Shown: in pieces, positions 12,501-23,491 of the stretch
Numbering within the stretch: the stretch's first letter is position 1
Layout of the letters: every line of letters starts with the position of its first letter
Assembly (NCBI RefSeq): GCF_001411555.2
Contig: NC_049906.1
Location: forward strand, 500,781-564,780
Origin: Juglans regia
Lineage: Eukaryota > Streptophyta > Magnoliopsida > Fagales > Juglandaceae
Direction of reading: 5' to 3'
DNA: 64,000 bases
Notes under the pieces: model-generated
Database searches by the model: none
What the model was told of the DNA's origin: nothing
Seen by the model: the letters and a program-made list of their open reading frames with translations, nothing else
Position numbers and translations under genes: made by a program

Positions 12501-15500
12501 TTTTTTTGATATACTGGAGGAGGGGAGGTCGAACCTATGATCTCCATTTTGGAGATGTGAGTGTTATGCTATCAAACCACAAGCCGTTGGTGGGCCCTAT
12601 TTTAAAAAGACTAGTCAATGCTACAATTGGAGTCCTATTGAAATTATTATAAAGAGCTAGAATCCCTACTTACCAAATATGTGGGATCTCATACATCACC
12701 TATACTTATCTCTCAGTATGGGGTATCACAATCACCCCCATAAATTTCCCACGTCCTCGTCGGGCCATTCCATCATGGGTGGCATGGCTCAAGTCCCACA
12801 CTTCTGGTTGGGATATATTCTGATATCATTTGTAACACCTCAAGGAAAACCCAAGCAATATCTGGGCCCCACTCCAAAAGGACTACTAGTCAATGGTACA
12901 ATTGGAATATTATAAAGAGTTAGAACTTTTCCCTCCCAAATGACGTGGGATGCATTCATCATCTACACTAATTACTCCATATGGGGTATCACACCCTTTC
13001 AAGTCCATCGAGAACCCAACAACCGCATGGTCTCATTGGCATTGTAAACCTCATCAACTATCTCTGAAAGGCAGGGAGTGACATTCAGCAAGCTATTAGA
13101 ACTTATGCTTTATTGAATTCCTTAGTTTAAATATAATATATATATATATATATTATATTTAAACATTGCGGAGAGACTACGCATGGAGAGAGAAAACCTA
13201 GGGCACCCAAATCCGCCGCCCTCCTAGCAGGCATGACACCTCACCACTGTCACAGACAAGGTCGATGGGCCCCGGCGACTTCGTTGAGGGCTGTCCGACG
13301 TCAGTCCTCCCTCCGGTGACTTGGACTTTTGTAAGTTTCTCTCTCTGTCGTCTTTCAGAGTGAGCCCGTGTGTAGTGGCGCTTGCTACCGACGACTCTGT
13401 TGGTTGTGCCGGCGACTCTTTCGGCTCTGTTGGTTGTGCCGTCAACACAGAAAGAGTCGCCGGAGTCTGACGAGTCTGCTGGGAGTACTCTAGTGTCAAG
13501 ATTTGGTCCCATGAGCCTTATCCGCAGTTGGGCTCCGTAGCTCTTCAACCATGTCCCTCGCAACTTGCGCTCGTATCTGCACCGAAGCTTGTGCTCCTGT
13601 CTTTGCATAAACATTCGACAAGAATGAAGCTTGGAAAGCCCTTTAGCTTGGAAAGCCCCTGAATCTGAAATCGAAGGTTTGAACTTAATATGGGTCAGTT
13701 GGTGCGCTTTTGGGTGGAATTAAAGGCTTTTGAGTTTTTACTAGAATCATGGAGGTCCTCATAAAAAATTGTGGAGAGGTGTAGATAGGGTTTAGAGGTC
13801 TGTAGCTATGGGGCGGAGTGGTATAGGATGGTTGGTGGCTACGGTGGAAGCAGTATTATAGGCGGGCAGAACATTTGCACGAAGGAAATAGAGTATTCGT
13901 GGCTCAACGATGCTCCAACGTGCATGGGAGGTATCTAACTGTCACCGAATATGGTGGTGGAGGCCGGCGGAGTGTTGTAGACATTCCTGAAGGGTATGAA
14001 GGTCTGGGTTGGGAGAAGTTTGCTGTTGAATTATGCAGAGCCGCATATATGTTTTTTTTCCTTTAATGCTGATGGGTCAAGGAAGGAAAGCCAGAAGAGG
14101 ACATCCGATCCTGAGAACATCAACTTGGAGTTGAAACAAAAAGACCTAGGCACAACCACGGTGGCGAGGCAATCATATGCGACAGCTCTGAAGACGGGAT
14201 CATGCTTCGGTGACTCAAAGTGAGGGGAACTGTGAAAGTGGCCTACAAATCACACAAGCTCAGAACTAGCTTGTTGTGATGCACAATACATTAAAGGAGA
14301 TGGAAACCCAGTTTTTCGAGTTGAAGGCAGTGATTGCTTTCTTGTCTACAAAAATAGACTTGCTTTTAGCTGGAGGCAACAGAGTTGTAAGAAACAAGAC
14401 TAAGATAGGCCTGAATCCTTTAAACTTTGATAAAGGAAAACGAAAAATCGGATTTGGCCCTGTCCCTATAACCAGATCTAGGAGTGTGACGGGTCAAAAG
14501 GAAAACCTATGGCTCCCACGTTGAAGTTGAAGGAAAATGGTGTAACGCCGAGGTCTGAAGGAGATATAGGGTCTGTTGAAGTTGCACATAAAGGGTCGCC
14601 AGAGGTGAAGGGGCTTGCTGCCAACCTAGTATCTCCAATGGTGACCATGACCTTACCATTGGAGAGAACCAGTGGAGTTGTTGAGGAGGTACGAGATTTG
14701 AATATGATTTTGTCGTTGGTGCCTTGCAAGGATGAATGTTTAGGACCTAGTGTTTAGTTGAGAACTGTGTCTGGGGAAGATGTTGTCCCCTTGTTATCTC
14801 TTCCCCCATTAAACAATATAGCTAGATCATTATTGGATTGGGTTTTGCAAAAGATTAATGAGATACATCAGTGTGGGGATTACTTGTGGAGGATTTGACG
14901 ACCAATTCACAGCACTACTCACTACAATTGAGGTGGGTTACTCGCTTGTAACAAAATCAAGATTTAAGAAGAGCAAACAGTTAGAGCGTCTTACGTGGAC
15001 AATCAACTACAACGCAAAGGGAGTTAGTACAAGTTGAGGGAGGACTAGAGGGAAGGCATAAAGCCTTCCTCAGTCCTTGTAGGATAATTCGGGTAGAGTA
15101 TTAATTGTGTGGGAGACAAAGGGTTGGGGTAGTTACATTGACTTGCTTTGTGTTGGGAAGGCGTGTTTTGTCCCAATAGGGCTTGGTGTATATTGGATAG
15201 GTTTCTAATTTCTCCCTCTTTGGGCGATTTTCATTTAGGGGCTCTCTATTATGGGCTTGGTGTTCTCTCTTGTATACACTCAGTGTACTTGGTTACGCCT
15301 ATTGATATTAATATATTTTTACTCATAATATATATATTTATATAAATTCACTTCCCCCAATCAATTCTCTTGTAGGATATGAACAGCAAATATGTCTCAC
15401 GCCCATCAACTTCTTCACTCCCTTAGAAGTGATAACAACAAATGCTTGTGCCTTTGTTATTTGTTTTACCCCGAAATAATTATTTCTACGAGGCCCAAAT

Positions 15501-17486
15501 AAGACTAATTGCAGAACCTAGGAGCGCATGCAATTCATGACTCTGATCGACACAAGTTATTGTCTTGTAGGCATATCATTGCAGCGAAAGTACTTAAATC
15601 AATTGGTATTTGAGTAACTATATGTTGGCTTTTGACTAGGTGTATTTACTGTATACTCCTTTTGTACTTGGATAGCACTTTTTTGCTAAGTAGTAATTAA
15701 TATAATAACCTTTTAAAAAACTATATGTTGGTTATATAAATCACTTTGGAAAGTAGTTCTATATCATGTATTTCCATGGATAATAAGCTAAACATGTTCT
15801 TGACAGTCTCTCTGGTAACAAAGATTTGTGTGGTGTACACCCTTTGCCGGAATGTCCACTGTTCTGGGAAAATGGCGGCTTATCTAAGAAGGGAAAAATT
15901 GCGATAGGGTTATCGTCTCTTGTTGTTTTCTTATTGCTGCTGCTGTTGATCTACATATTCTACATCAGACGGGGTAGAAATGATTACGACTTTGGTCTAC
16001 CTCAAGATTTAATGTGTAAGTTTGATTACCTCACTCATATCTTTTACTTTTGTTTTTTGTTTTTGTAGATACCATGGTGTAATATTTTTATGGTCTATAC
16101 CCTGTCATCTGTTTTTGTTTTCTTTCTTTTTTTTTTTTTTTTTTTAAACTTTTGTGCTTCTAAACCGAGTGATGCATACAGAATATCCAAAGTATATTTC
16201 ACCATCCAACCTCAGATTGAATTCAGAATTATAAACTAGAATGAAATCTGAGTCAGATATAACAGATAAAACGCACTAATTGGAAACATCTGTATTTTAC
16301 TTTTAAATGGTGAGTCATTGTTTGCATTACGAGTAGACCAACGTTAAACTTTTAGAGTTTGTGTGTGACAATGCTGCATATATCTTTTAAATATACATAA
16401 CTATGAATAAATCCACAATGATATAACAGATAAAACACACAAATTGGAAACATCTGTATTTTACTTTTAAATGGTGAGTCATTGTTTGCATTATGAGTGG
16501 ACCAACGTTAAACTTTTAGAGTTTGTGTGTGACAATGCTACATGTATCTTTTAAATATACATGACTAAGAATAAAGCCTCCACAATCCCCAAGTTCTGTG
16601 TTGAGGTTGGCAGCATCAGTTTCTACTTCACCATAGTCCTTAGCAGCTTGGTCTAGTAGAGCTTCATCATTCTGTGAAGTAAGAAAACTGTCATGAAGCG
16701 CTCTGATCCTCTCTGGAACTACAAGAACCTTTTACTTGTAGGCGTTCTGTCTACCCACAAGAATATATTTCAGACACCTTGGGTTACAAGATGGCCAATC
16801 TTGTCATTTGTGGAGCATCTTCTACATAGTCCAACTGTATGAGTTTCTTTATTGTTCTTTTTCATTTTGTGGACAAGATGACCCACATAAATTTAATCTC
16901 ATATCTTTCTTATTAACTATCTAACTATAAAAAAAAAAAAAAAAAAATCATATCTTCATGGTTTAATGTCATCATTAGAAGAGATTCTTGCTTGTATGCT
17001 GAGGAACTTCCATTTACTTTTTTTGTCTTCTATCCATCACATTGGATCTGAGTATATATCCACAGGTGTACACTGCCCATAGTTTTGCTATCAAGTTGCC
17101 TCCTTCTGGAGAGCCTAAAGATATATATATATATATATATATATTTTGGATTGCATATGTCGTCTAGGTGCAATATATTGCTGCCTTTCTAGTTGTGAAA
17201 TCTGACTCCAAATAAATGCCTGTTGAAGTTTATGGAATTGTTCTAATATTTTTGTGATGACCAAATTGCTCTAATTTTGTAGACAAATGTTTTTATCATG
17301 TTTTCGGATATTATTAATGAAACGCTAGTTTTTTTAAGCTAGTCATTAATTAAATTTCATATATATGCCTTTTCCTCAGCACTTGCCGCGAAGAGAAATA
17401 AGTATCAGAGGCAGAAATCATTGATGCTTCTCGAAATGGAGAGCCAACATGCTAAGGGACTGCCATCGCCTTTAACACCTTATTAG
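6579..17486 (+). CDS. Malectin-like LRR receptor-like protein (RLP4 / At1g25570 type), no kinase
   Basis: Nine exons join in phase to 628 codons plus stop: 6579-6648, 6738-7799, 8151-8301, 8421-8492, 9651-9719, 11266-11334, 11656-11733, 15807-16015, 17380-17486. All introns are GT..AG. The protein has a hydrophobic Ser-rich signal peptide (1-22) and a malectin-like carbohydrate-binding domain (about 25-370, starting YYIDCGGP). A WNGDPC motif follows at 396-401, then four LRRs (about 427-530, e.g. LSTNSLAGTLPSGLG) and a Cys pair (532, 540). A membrane helix spans 555-577 (run of Leu). The 51-residue cytosolic tail has no kinase and ends ESQHAKGLPSPLTPY. Length and domain order match the Arabidopsis di-glucose-binding LRR proteins related to RLP4, thought to sense or bind cell wall sugar at the plasma membrane (family knowledge from memory). 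The LRR exons are 69-78 nt each, the usual one-repeat-per-exon pattern. Intron 7 is 4.07 kb and swollen by transposons; intron 5 holds a likely assembly fault. The coding frame is intact. Confidence 0.88.
9149..9285. mobile_element. Small fold-back MITE in intron 4
   Basis: The two ends are inverted copies of each other over about 45 bases. The left arm starts CTATTTGAAGACCTTTGCAC; the complement of the right arm starts CTATTTGAAGGCCTTTACAT. Both arms run on through a CACACA..CATC..GTGGCAT stretch. Total length is about 137 bases with an AT-rich centre. No transposase is present. It lies in the intron between exons 4 and 5 of the receptor-like protein gene. Confidence 0.7.
9297..9386 (+). mobile_element. 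Short (5'-truncated) SINE with target duplication
   Basis: A 90-base insert ends in a run of A and has the conserved plant SINE 3' module (ggacgctgttcc, gacacccagtgcc). It is flanked by a direct repeat AATTATTCATTTT(T) at 9283-9296 and 9387-9399, which is the expected target duplication. The insertion sits right at the edge of the fold-back MITE, so it is younger than the MITE. Confidence 0.75.
10002..11063. other. Duplicated flank, N gap and GC-rich foreign-looking block in intron 5
   Basis: A segment of about 150 bases (10002-10152) recurs almost exactly at 10914-11063. A third partial copy starts at 10189, directly after a gap of 20 N (10169-10188). Between them, 10215-10897 is strikingly rich in G+C and in CG dinucleotides compared with the AT-rich intron around it, with E. 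coli-like words such as ggcgctggcg. Runs of G of 12 or more bound the block on both sides (10157-10168 and 10899-10912). Short hydrophobic reading frames exist on the plus strand (for example about 10473-10697), but I recognise no protein. The best reading is a gap-filling or chimeric assembly error with possible bacterial sequence; true insertion is less likely. Confidence 0.7.
12490..12590 (-). mobile_element. tRNA-derived SINE in intron 7
   Basis: On the minus strand this 101-base insert has a tRNA-like A box region (GATAGCATAACAC), a B box (GGTTCGACCTCC) and a terminal poly-A (the T run at 12490-12507 on plus). It is bounded by a direct repeat TGGGCCCTA (12480-12488 and 12591-12599), the target duplication. 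It lies inside the long intron 7 of the receptor-like protein gene, in opposite orientation to it. Confidence 0.75.
13125..13164. repeat. Perfect 40-base palindrome
   Basis: GTTTAAATATAATATATATA followed immediately by its exact reverse complement. It can form a cruciform or hairpin. It lies just left of the LINE-like insert of intron 7. Confidence 0.95.
13190..15345 (+). mobile_element. Internally deleted LINE-like retroelement in intron 7
   Basis: The segment has a GC-richer start (13190-13620) and a stretch coding a plant retroelement ORF1-like module at 13875-14060 (RRSVVDIPEGYEGLGWEKFA). A further ORF1-like region with broken frames follows (14080-14757). The 3' end at about 15240-15345 has the words typical of plant L1-type LINEs: ttgtatacactcagtgtacttggttacgcc, then an AT-rich tail (only the general pattern is claimed). 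No reverse transcriptase is left between them, so the centre is deleted. Borders are approximate. This insert accounts for most of the 4.07-kb size of intron 7. Confidence 0.55.
16256..16583. repeat. 164-base tandem duplication in intron 8
   Basis: Two head-to-tail copies, 16256-16419 and 16420-16583, begin GATATAACAGATAAAAC and differ at only a few bases. The duplication is non-coding and recent. Confidence 0.9.
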
Positions 17487-20400
17487 TCGAGTTTTGAGAA
17501 AAAAGATAGAAATTGACATTATGCGTCTTCTCCATCACAAGAAAGGAACAAAGTGGATCTTTAGTGTGATTAAGATGATGAGATATGTTGTGAATGACCG
17601 CTGCTCCAGAAGGATAGTTCCAGAGTTTTGGCGTTTATTACAATTTGTTCCGAAATGGGTATGTGCGCCATATAATCTCATTTTGTTTTTTACTTTAAAC
17701 AAAGAAATGAGCCCCCCCCTCCCAAAAAAAAAAAAAAAAAAATTGTATCATAAGCATATGCAGCATTTGATGAGAGTATCCGATGTAAATCATTAGTGTA
17801 TGTCTCGTTATACCAACTGGTCCCCGGTTCATTATTGCTGCATGATCAACTTTGGACCATTATACATCGACTTGGTTCACCTCAGAAGATGCCTTGCTTT
17901 TTTTAATTTACTGGTAATGACAGGACCGAAATGTTCTAAAGTTTCTATAGAAATGTTTCACACTTTCTTGTTTGTTTGTCTGTTTGTTTTGTAATTTTTT
18001 TGAGTGTGCTTTGATTCACCATTTGTAAGGATTGCTAGATGTACTAATTACCCCTTGGGACTAACACATCCTTAAGGACGAGTTCAATGCCAAGTTGTCT
18101 TCATAGAACATATCTGTTACATGATGTTATATAATCTATTTGCTTGTAATTAATTACTATATATATATATATATAATAGAGTTAGTTTAGAAGCACCAAA
18201 TTGCTCAAGTGTTGATTAATTAAGGAGTTGACAATTTTGAATGGTCAAAATGCATTTTCATGCTACAGTGAATTAAGATGTTGATGAAGAGCATCAGCTA
18301 ATTAATAAGTCCATCATCTCACTTAAAGAGACATTGTGAATGGGTCAATTATAATGTAAAGCTACCGAAATACAAAGTTCTTTGGTATTCTGATTTACTA
18401 CTGTCGATGATGTGATGTGGGAGCTCATAAACAATGGAATCTCTCTGCTTTTCACATTTTATGTGCCACAAACGTCAAACACGTAACTGTGGACTTCCAA
18501 GATAACTACAAAATTAAACCTGCGATGTCAGCTTGCAATTGGACGGTCCCACGTTTCGGCTGTTTTCAGTTGGACTGTTTCTGTTTTGGTTTATTGGTGT
18601 AGTTTTCTTGGTCCATGTTGTGGAATGTTATCATCATAAACACACTGTGTTTGTCTGTGACAATATGGTATTATATATATTAAAGGTCTGCAAAACCCGC
18701 TGGTTTTGGGAATAACATATGTAGAAGGGTCTGGTCTAAGATATACGGAACGACTAAAACGTCTACGTACGACACTGATGGACATTGACATAGTCTCGGA
18801 TTGAATTGAAAATTCACTTCAATTCAGCTCATATCATAATTATAATTTTTTTAAAATTTTTATATAAAATATAATAAATAATTTAATTTTTTTAAATCTC
18901 AAATTAAAAATAACTTATATTAAAAAAAAAAAAAAAGTAGAGTTTTGATTAATATTCTTTTTGGCAAAACATATATAATTTATACTCTACAGATGATTGA
19001 TTAATAAAAGTAATGATCGTGTATATAAAGTCAAAAACAGAACGAAGAAATTCTTGATAACGCGTCAAAACAGAGATGGTGGCTGACAGTTATTTATTTA
19101 TTTATTCTGTTGTTTGAACATGAAAAAAGCATTAAACTATTGAGCTGTTGATTGCAAATAACACATCCAAATCCATGAATGAAGCAAGTTGCATGCCAAG
19201 TTGAGATGGAAAAAGACCAGCTCGATAGCTTAGCTAAATGCCACTTGTGTCATTTTTAGTAGAAACCGTGTTCCATTGAATACGGTACACCAGAAAAGTA
19301 AGTACTAGACGATGAAACCTAACAAAAATATATGAATATGGTTCTGAAAAATATCCATTCAAGTAACGAGAGATATTGGACAACTTGGGGGGTGAGTTTT
19401 TTGACTTGGCATGGGGGCTCTGACCCTGCTTGCATGCACAACTTAGCTAGGGCCAGTCATACAGCCATTTCCCAAGTTGGGTATTTCCCCAACAATTCAA
19501 ACCTGCATCTTCCTTATATATATATATTTCCACCTTGGCCTCTTATTTGACTGACTATCAGCATGATGGACTTTTAACTTCTTTAAATAAATAGAATTAA
19601 ACTAAAACCTTATAATTAATTAGGCTCAGATTCAACGATATTTATTTTAAAACAAATACAAGTAAGATCACCTGGTGTCAATTAACTTATTATATATATA
19701 TATATATATATAGACGAGAAATAATTCAAACACAAACGTCCCTTCTTTTTCTAATAATTATTAAGGTACTCATGATCATATTTGTCTAAAAACGTTTAAT
19801 TAGTAGTACTCATGAGTACTTAATGTGTTAATATTAGATGTTAATTAATTTTAAGTGACTTGTTGATTGTAAATTCGTGACATCTTATATATATACATAT
19901 GATCAGAGGTAGGTTTTTGTTCATTTTGCTTCTTAATTAGCATTTGCAAGCCGAAAAAAGAGGTAAGACGTTATTATATATTGAAGACACGTACAGATCA
20001 TAAACAGTAGTACATGATGATGATAAGATTACCAAGATTAATTAATTATTATTGCATAATTAACTCTGATCAAGTTGAAGCTGGCGGAGGAAGCCATTAA
20101 TGTCCCAGTTCACAAGTTTCAATTGCCCCCCAACTCAAGTAATCCAACTGATCTTTAATTACATTGAATATTTCTGCCAGCATGCATGCAGGAACTCGAT
20201 CGAAGTTTTCTATTTGATCAGTGGACCATCATTAATATATAATAAAATCAAACTGACAACTGCATGGATATTATAAATATTTAGCATTTAATATATATAT
20301 ATATATATATAAAGATATGCCCGGGAAAAAAGTATATATGCAACAAATTAACATAAATAATATTGTCTTACGTACGATTAATGCAATTTTGAAATGGCAA

Positions 20401-20836
20401 TGACGTATGTAGCTGATCAGCTTATTTCGTTTGTGTGAAATGAATTGAGAAAGAAAAATTGCATTTGATCATCATGATGGAGCACTTGGTTGACCTCGAT
20501 ATATGGGTCGATCGAGTAGTCTCCTCCACGTACGATCGATGCCACATTTCTTCACCAGCTAGCATTCATGAATTTTATTTATTTTTCTCTCTTATGTTTA
20601 ATAAAATATTAGCAACTAGTCGTAATACTCCTCGTGGGGATAGTATTAATATATAGTCAATATTGGGTGAAAATCAAGTTATTATTCCATTCATCAGTCA
20701 AATTCATCGAGACCCATTGATTCATTTTATTGTCGGTTCAAATTGAAATGAATTAATTAAAAAAGAGCAAAATATTCAGGGTTTCATGTGATTCATGGGG
20801 TAATTAATTATGATGAAAAACCACACACACATATAC

Positions 20837-20837
<1 letters not shown>

Positions 20838-20880
<43 letters not shown>

Positions 20881-20882
20881 GA
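20838..20882. repeat. (AT)n(AG)n compound microsatellite
   Basis: About ten AT units run into about thirteen AG units. Similar arrays lie at 20937-20974 (AT) and 21251-21284 (TA). Confidence 0.95.
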
Positions 20883-20931
20883 GACTAGTTAATTGGCTTT
20901 TGCTTGAAAATTGGCCAATGGTGGTGGTGAC

Positions 20932-20936
<5 letters not shown>

Positions 20937-20974
<38 letters not shown>
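20937..20974. repeat. (AT)19 microsatellite
   Basis: An uninterrupted AT run, one of the longest in the window. Confidence 0.95.
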
Positions 20975-20975
<1 letters not shown>

Positions 20976-21249
20976 TAATGGTCAACAAAAGCTAGCAACT
21001 CGATCGGCCAAGTTGCATATATATATGAATTAGGAGTACCAATGCATGCCTTACGTACCATGCACGCTCCTCAGAGGCAAGGGATACTCGAATACTGTCG
21101 ATCAATCGTTATTGGCTTGTTCCTTAAAAACAATGTATCATGTGTTAAAGGTCAAGCAGTACTACATAGTTCATTTGATTGATTTTAACCCACTTGGAAT
21201 AAAGTTGATTTTCCTGCCTGCCTGCCTCTCACATACAAACTAAATTAAG

Positions 21250-21250
<1 letters not shown>

Positions 21251-21284
<34 letters not shown>
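21251..21284. repeat. (TA)17 microsatellite
   Basis: An uninterrupted TA run. Confidence 0.95.
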
Positions 21285-21288
<4 letters not shown>

Positions 21289-21834
21289 TTATGTATCAAG
21301 AAAACCATATCCTATCCACAGCAAATCAGGATTTGAATGCACTCATCGTCATAATTAATACACACACACACACACACAACAATGTCCATATATAGATCGA
21401 GCTCATGTGTTCATTGAATTTCTACAAAATAAGTATGGCTGAGCACTTGATTTAACTAATAATCATTTAATATATATACAATGAACTGCTAAATAAAAAA
21501 AATAAAAGTGTCACGCGGCATGGGTAGTAACTCTGATGTGTGAGCTCGATCAATACGTGGTTTGACCAGAAAAAGTGGGTCACTCATGTCCTGCATTGAT
21601 TAAGTCCGTAAAGGATCATCATGAAGCTCTAGCAACGGTCAATTAAATATCTAATATTAATTATATTAATCACTCGGTTTTAATTAATTAGTTTTTAATC
21701 GATGATCGGCAGCTTGAAACAAAATTACGTACTAAATATAACTTGTAAATATTTAAGCTAGCTAGTCATGTACTGCATGCATGCATGGTTTCGTGCGTGT
21801 GAACCGATTGATACAATGAATTACAAATTGAAGA

Positions 21835-22427
21835 GGCTACGTTTGGATAGCGAGAATTTCTTTGAAGTGTTGAGAATATTTGTGAATAGTTATAAGTAAA
21901 GATTAAAGTGAGTTTGTAGATCTCATTGAGAGTATTTTGAATTATTTAGATGTATGAAGTATGTTGAGTTGTTAACTTTTAGATAGATAATTGAAAAATA
22001 TGTGAGTTCCATTAATGATTAATTTTTTTTCAATGATAATTTTATTTATATATAATAGTGATAAATATTATAGTAATTTTATTTTTTATTTATATATAAT
22101 AGTGATAAATATTATAGAATGTTTGTGAATAGTTATGAATATAGATTGAAGTGTATTTGTGAGTCCCATTGAGAATATTTTGAGTTGTTTGAATGTATGA
22201 AGTATGTTGAATTGTTAACTTTTAGATAGATAATTGAAAAAATGTGTGGATTCCATTAATGGTTAATTTTTTTTATTAATGATTTTATTTATATATAATA
22301 GTGATAAATATTATAGTAAAGAAATTTTAATACGAAGATGATTCATTATGTTTGATACATAAAATATTTTTATAAATACGAAAATATTTAAAAAGTATTG
22401 AGAAAACTTTACTAGTCAAACGTAGCT
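21835..22427. mobile_element. MITE with internal tandem duplication
   Basis: The left end reads GGCTACGTTTGGATAG and the complement of the right end reads AGCTACGTTTGACTAG, so the termini are inverted repeats of a type common in plant MITEs (…CGTTTGG). Inside, a unit of about 215 bases occurs twice (about 21876-22085 and 22105-22319). Each copy carries gtatgaagtatgttga, ttaacttttagatagataat and atataatagtgataaatatt. No target duplication is evident and no transposase is coded. Confidence 0.65.
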
Positions 22428-22779
22428 ATTAGATATATATAAACAACAAATAAATAAACAGAGAAGAGAAGAAATTAAAGACGTACTGTTGCTTTGGCGG
22501 CAGAAAGGTTCACTATTAAGTATATATGTGGGTCGAGCTAGCTAGCTCATCATGATGATCAAGTTCATTTCCACAAAGGATGATCCATCCCCGCCTGCAG
22601 CCATTAATTAATTAATTGGTACCTGCATGCAGCATGCTTTTCTATTTATTTTATTATTTACATTCTGTACGTACGTATATATATATATATATATGTATGA
22701 TATACATGTGGGGGGGAGAAGATTAATATTAATCATACTAAACTTTGTATTATATATATTCGATACTTACTAATTCACA

Positions 22780-22998
22780 GTTGGATTAATCTTGCTGTGA
22801 ATTGACGCAAGAATTAATAAAAATTTAATTGGTCTTCCAGTTGGTACTTCTTTTTCTGCGAACATTACAATAAAATTATTTACGTGCAACCAGTTATTTT
22901 TAACGAAATAATTATTTTCAGTTAAAATAAATTTATTTTTATCGTAAATAATCATTTTTATTAAAAAAATAATTACAAATATCCATTTTTTTGTAGTG
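22780..22998 (-). mobile_element. CACTA-like terminus, truncated
   Basis: On the minus strand this stretch begins at 22998 with CACTACAAAAAAATGG, followed by AT-rich DNA with repeated aataattatttt words. The opposite terminus was not found, so the inner border is a guess. It could be a non-autonomous or broken CACTA element. Confidence 0.4.
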
Positions 22999-23460
22999 GG
23001 ATCACAGACGTAGTCATGATCCAGTACCAACTACCTCTCGGTCGATCTGTGCCAATTTATAAGTGATATATATTATTCTGAAAAACGTAAACATGAGCAC
23101 GAAGTCATGGTATATAATTAATTAATTGTTTCCAATTAATTATATTATATATAAGTTTTATGTTTTTTTGGGGATAAATATCCTTTAATTTCCACGTCAT
23201 TAATTAATCGTACAATTAATATTAATATATAAAGTTGTAGTACTAAATTGAGATAATGAATCTAGCAGCTCGCTATAGTTTATTAGTTAATTAAATATGT
23301 ATATATATATATTTTAAATCTCATTTATTTGATATATAGTTGAATATGATGAAGTGATTGAAATTATTTATAATTGATGATGACACGAATTAAGAAAGTT
23401 GATGATCATCATGACTCAGATCCTAATTATTCTATATATACATCATGATCATGATGATAA

Positions 23461-23491
<31 letters not shown>

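Noticed and set aside
12238..12652. Frames on both strands in intron 7
   Set aside because: They run through the SINE and its poly-A/T tract and show no protein family features.
13198..13614. Long minus-strand frame in intron 7 (138 residues)
   Set aside because: Composition is repetitive and it lies antisense in the 5' part of the LINE-like insert; no family recognised.
20810..20995. Reading frame of Ile-Tyr and Arg-Glu repeats
   Set aside because: It is only the translation of AT and AG microsatellites.
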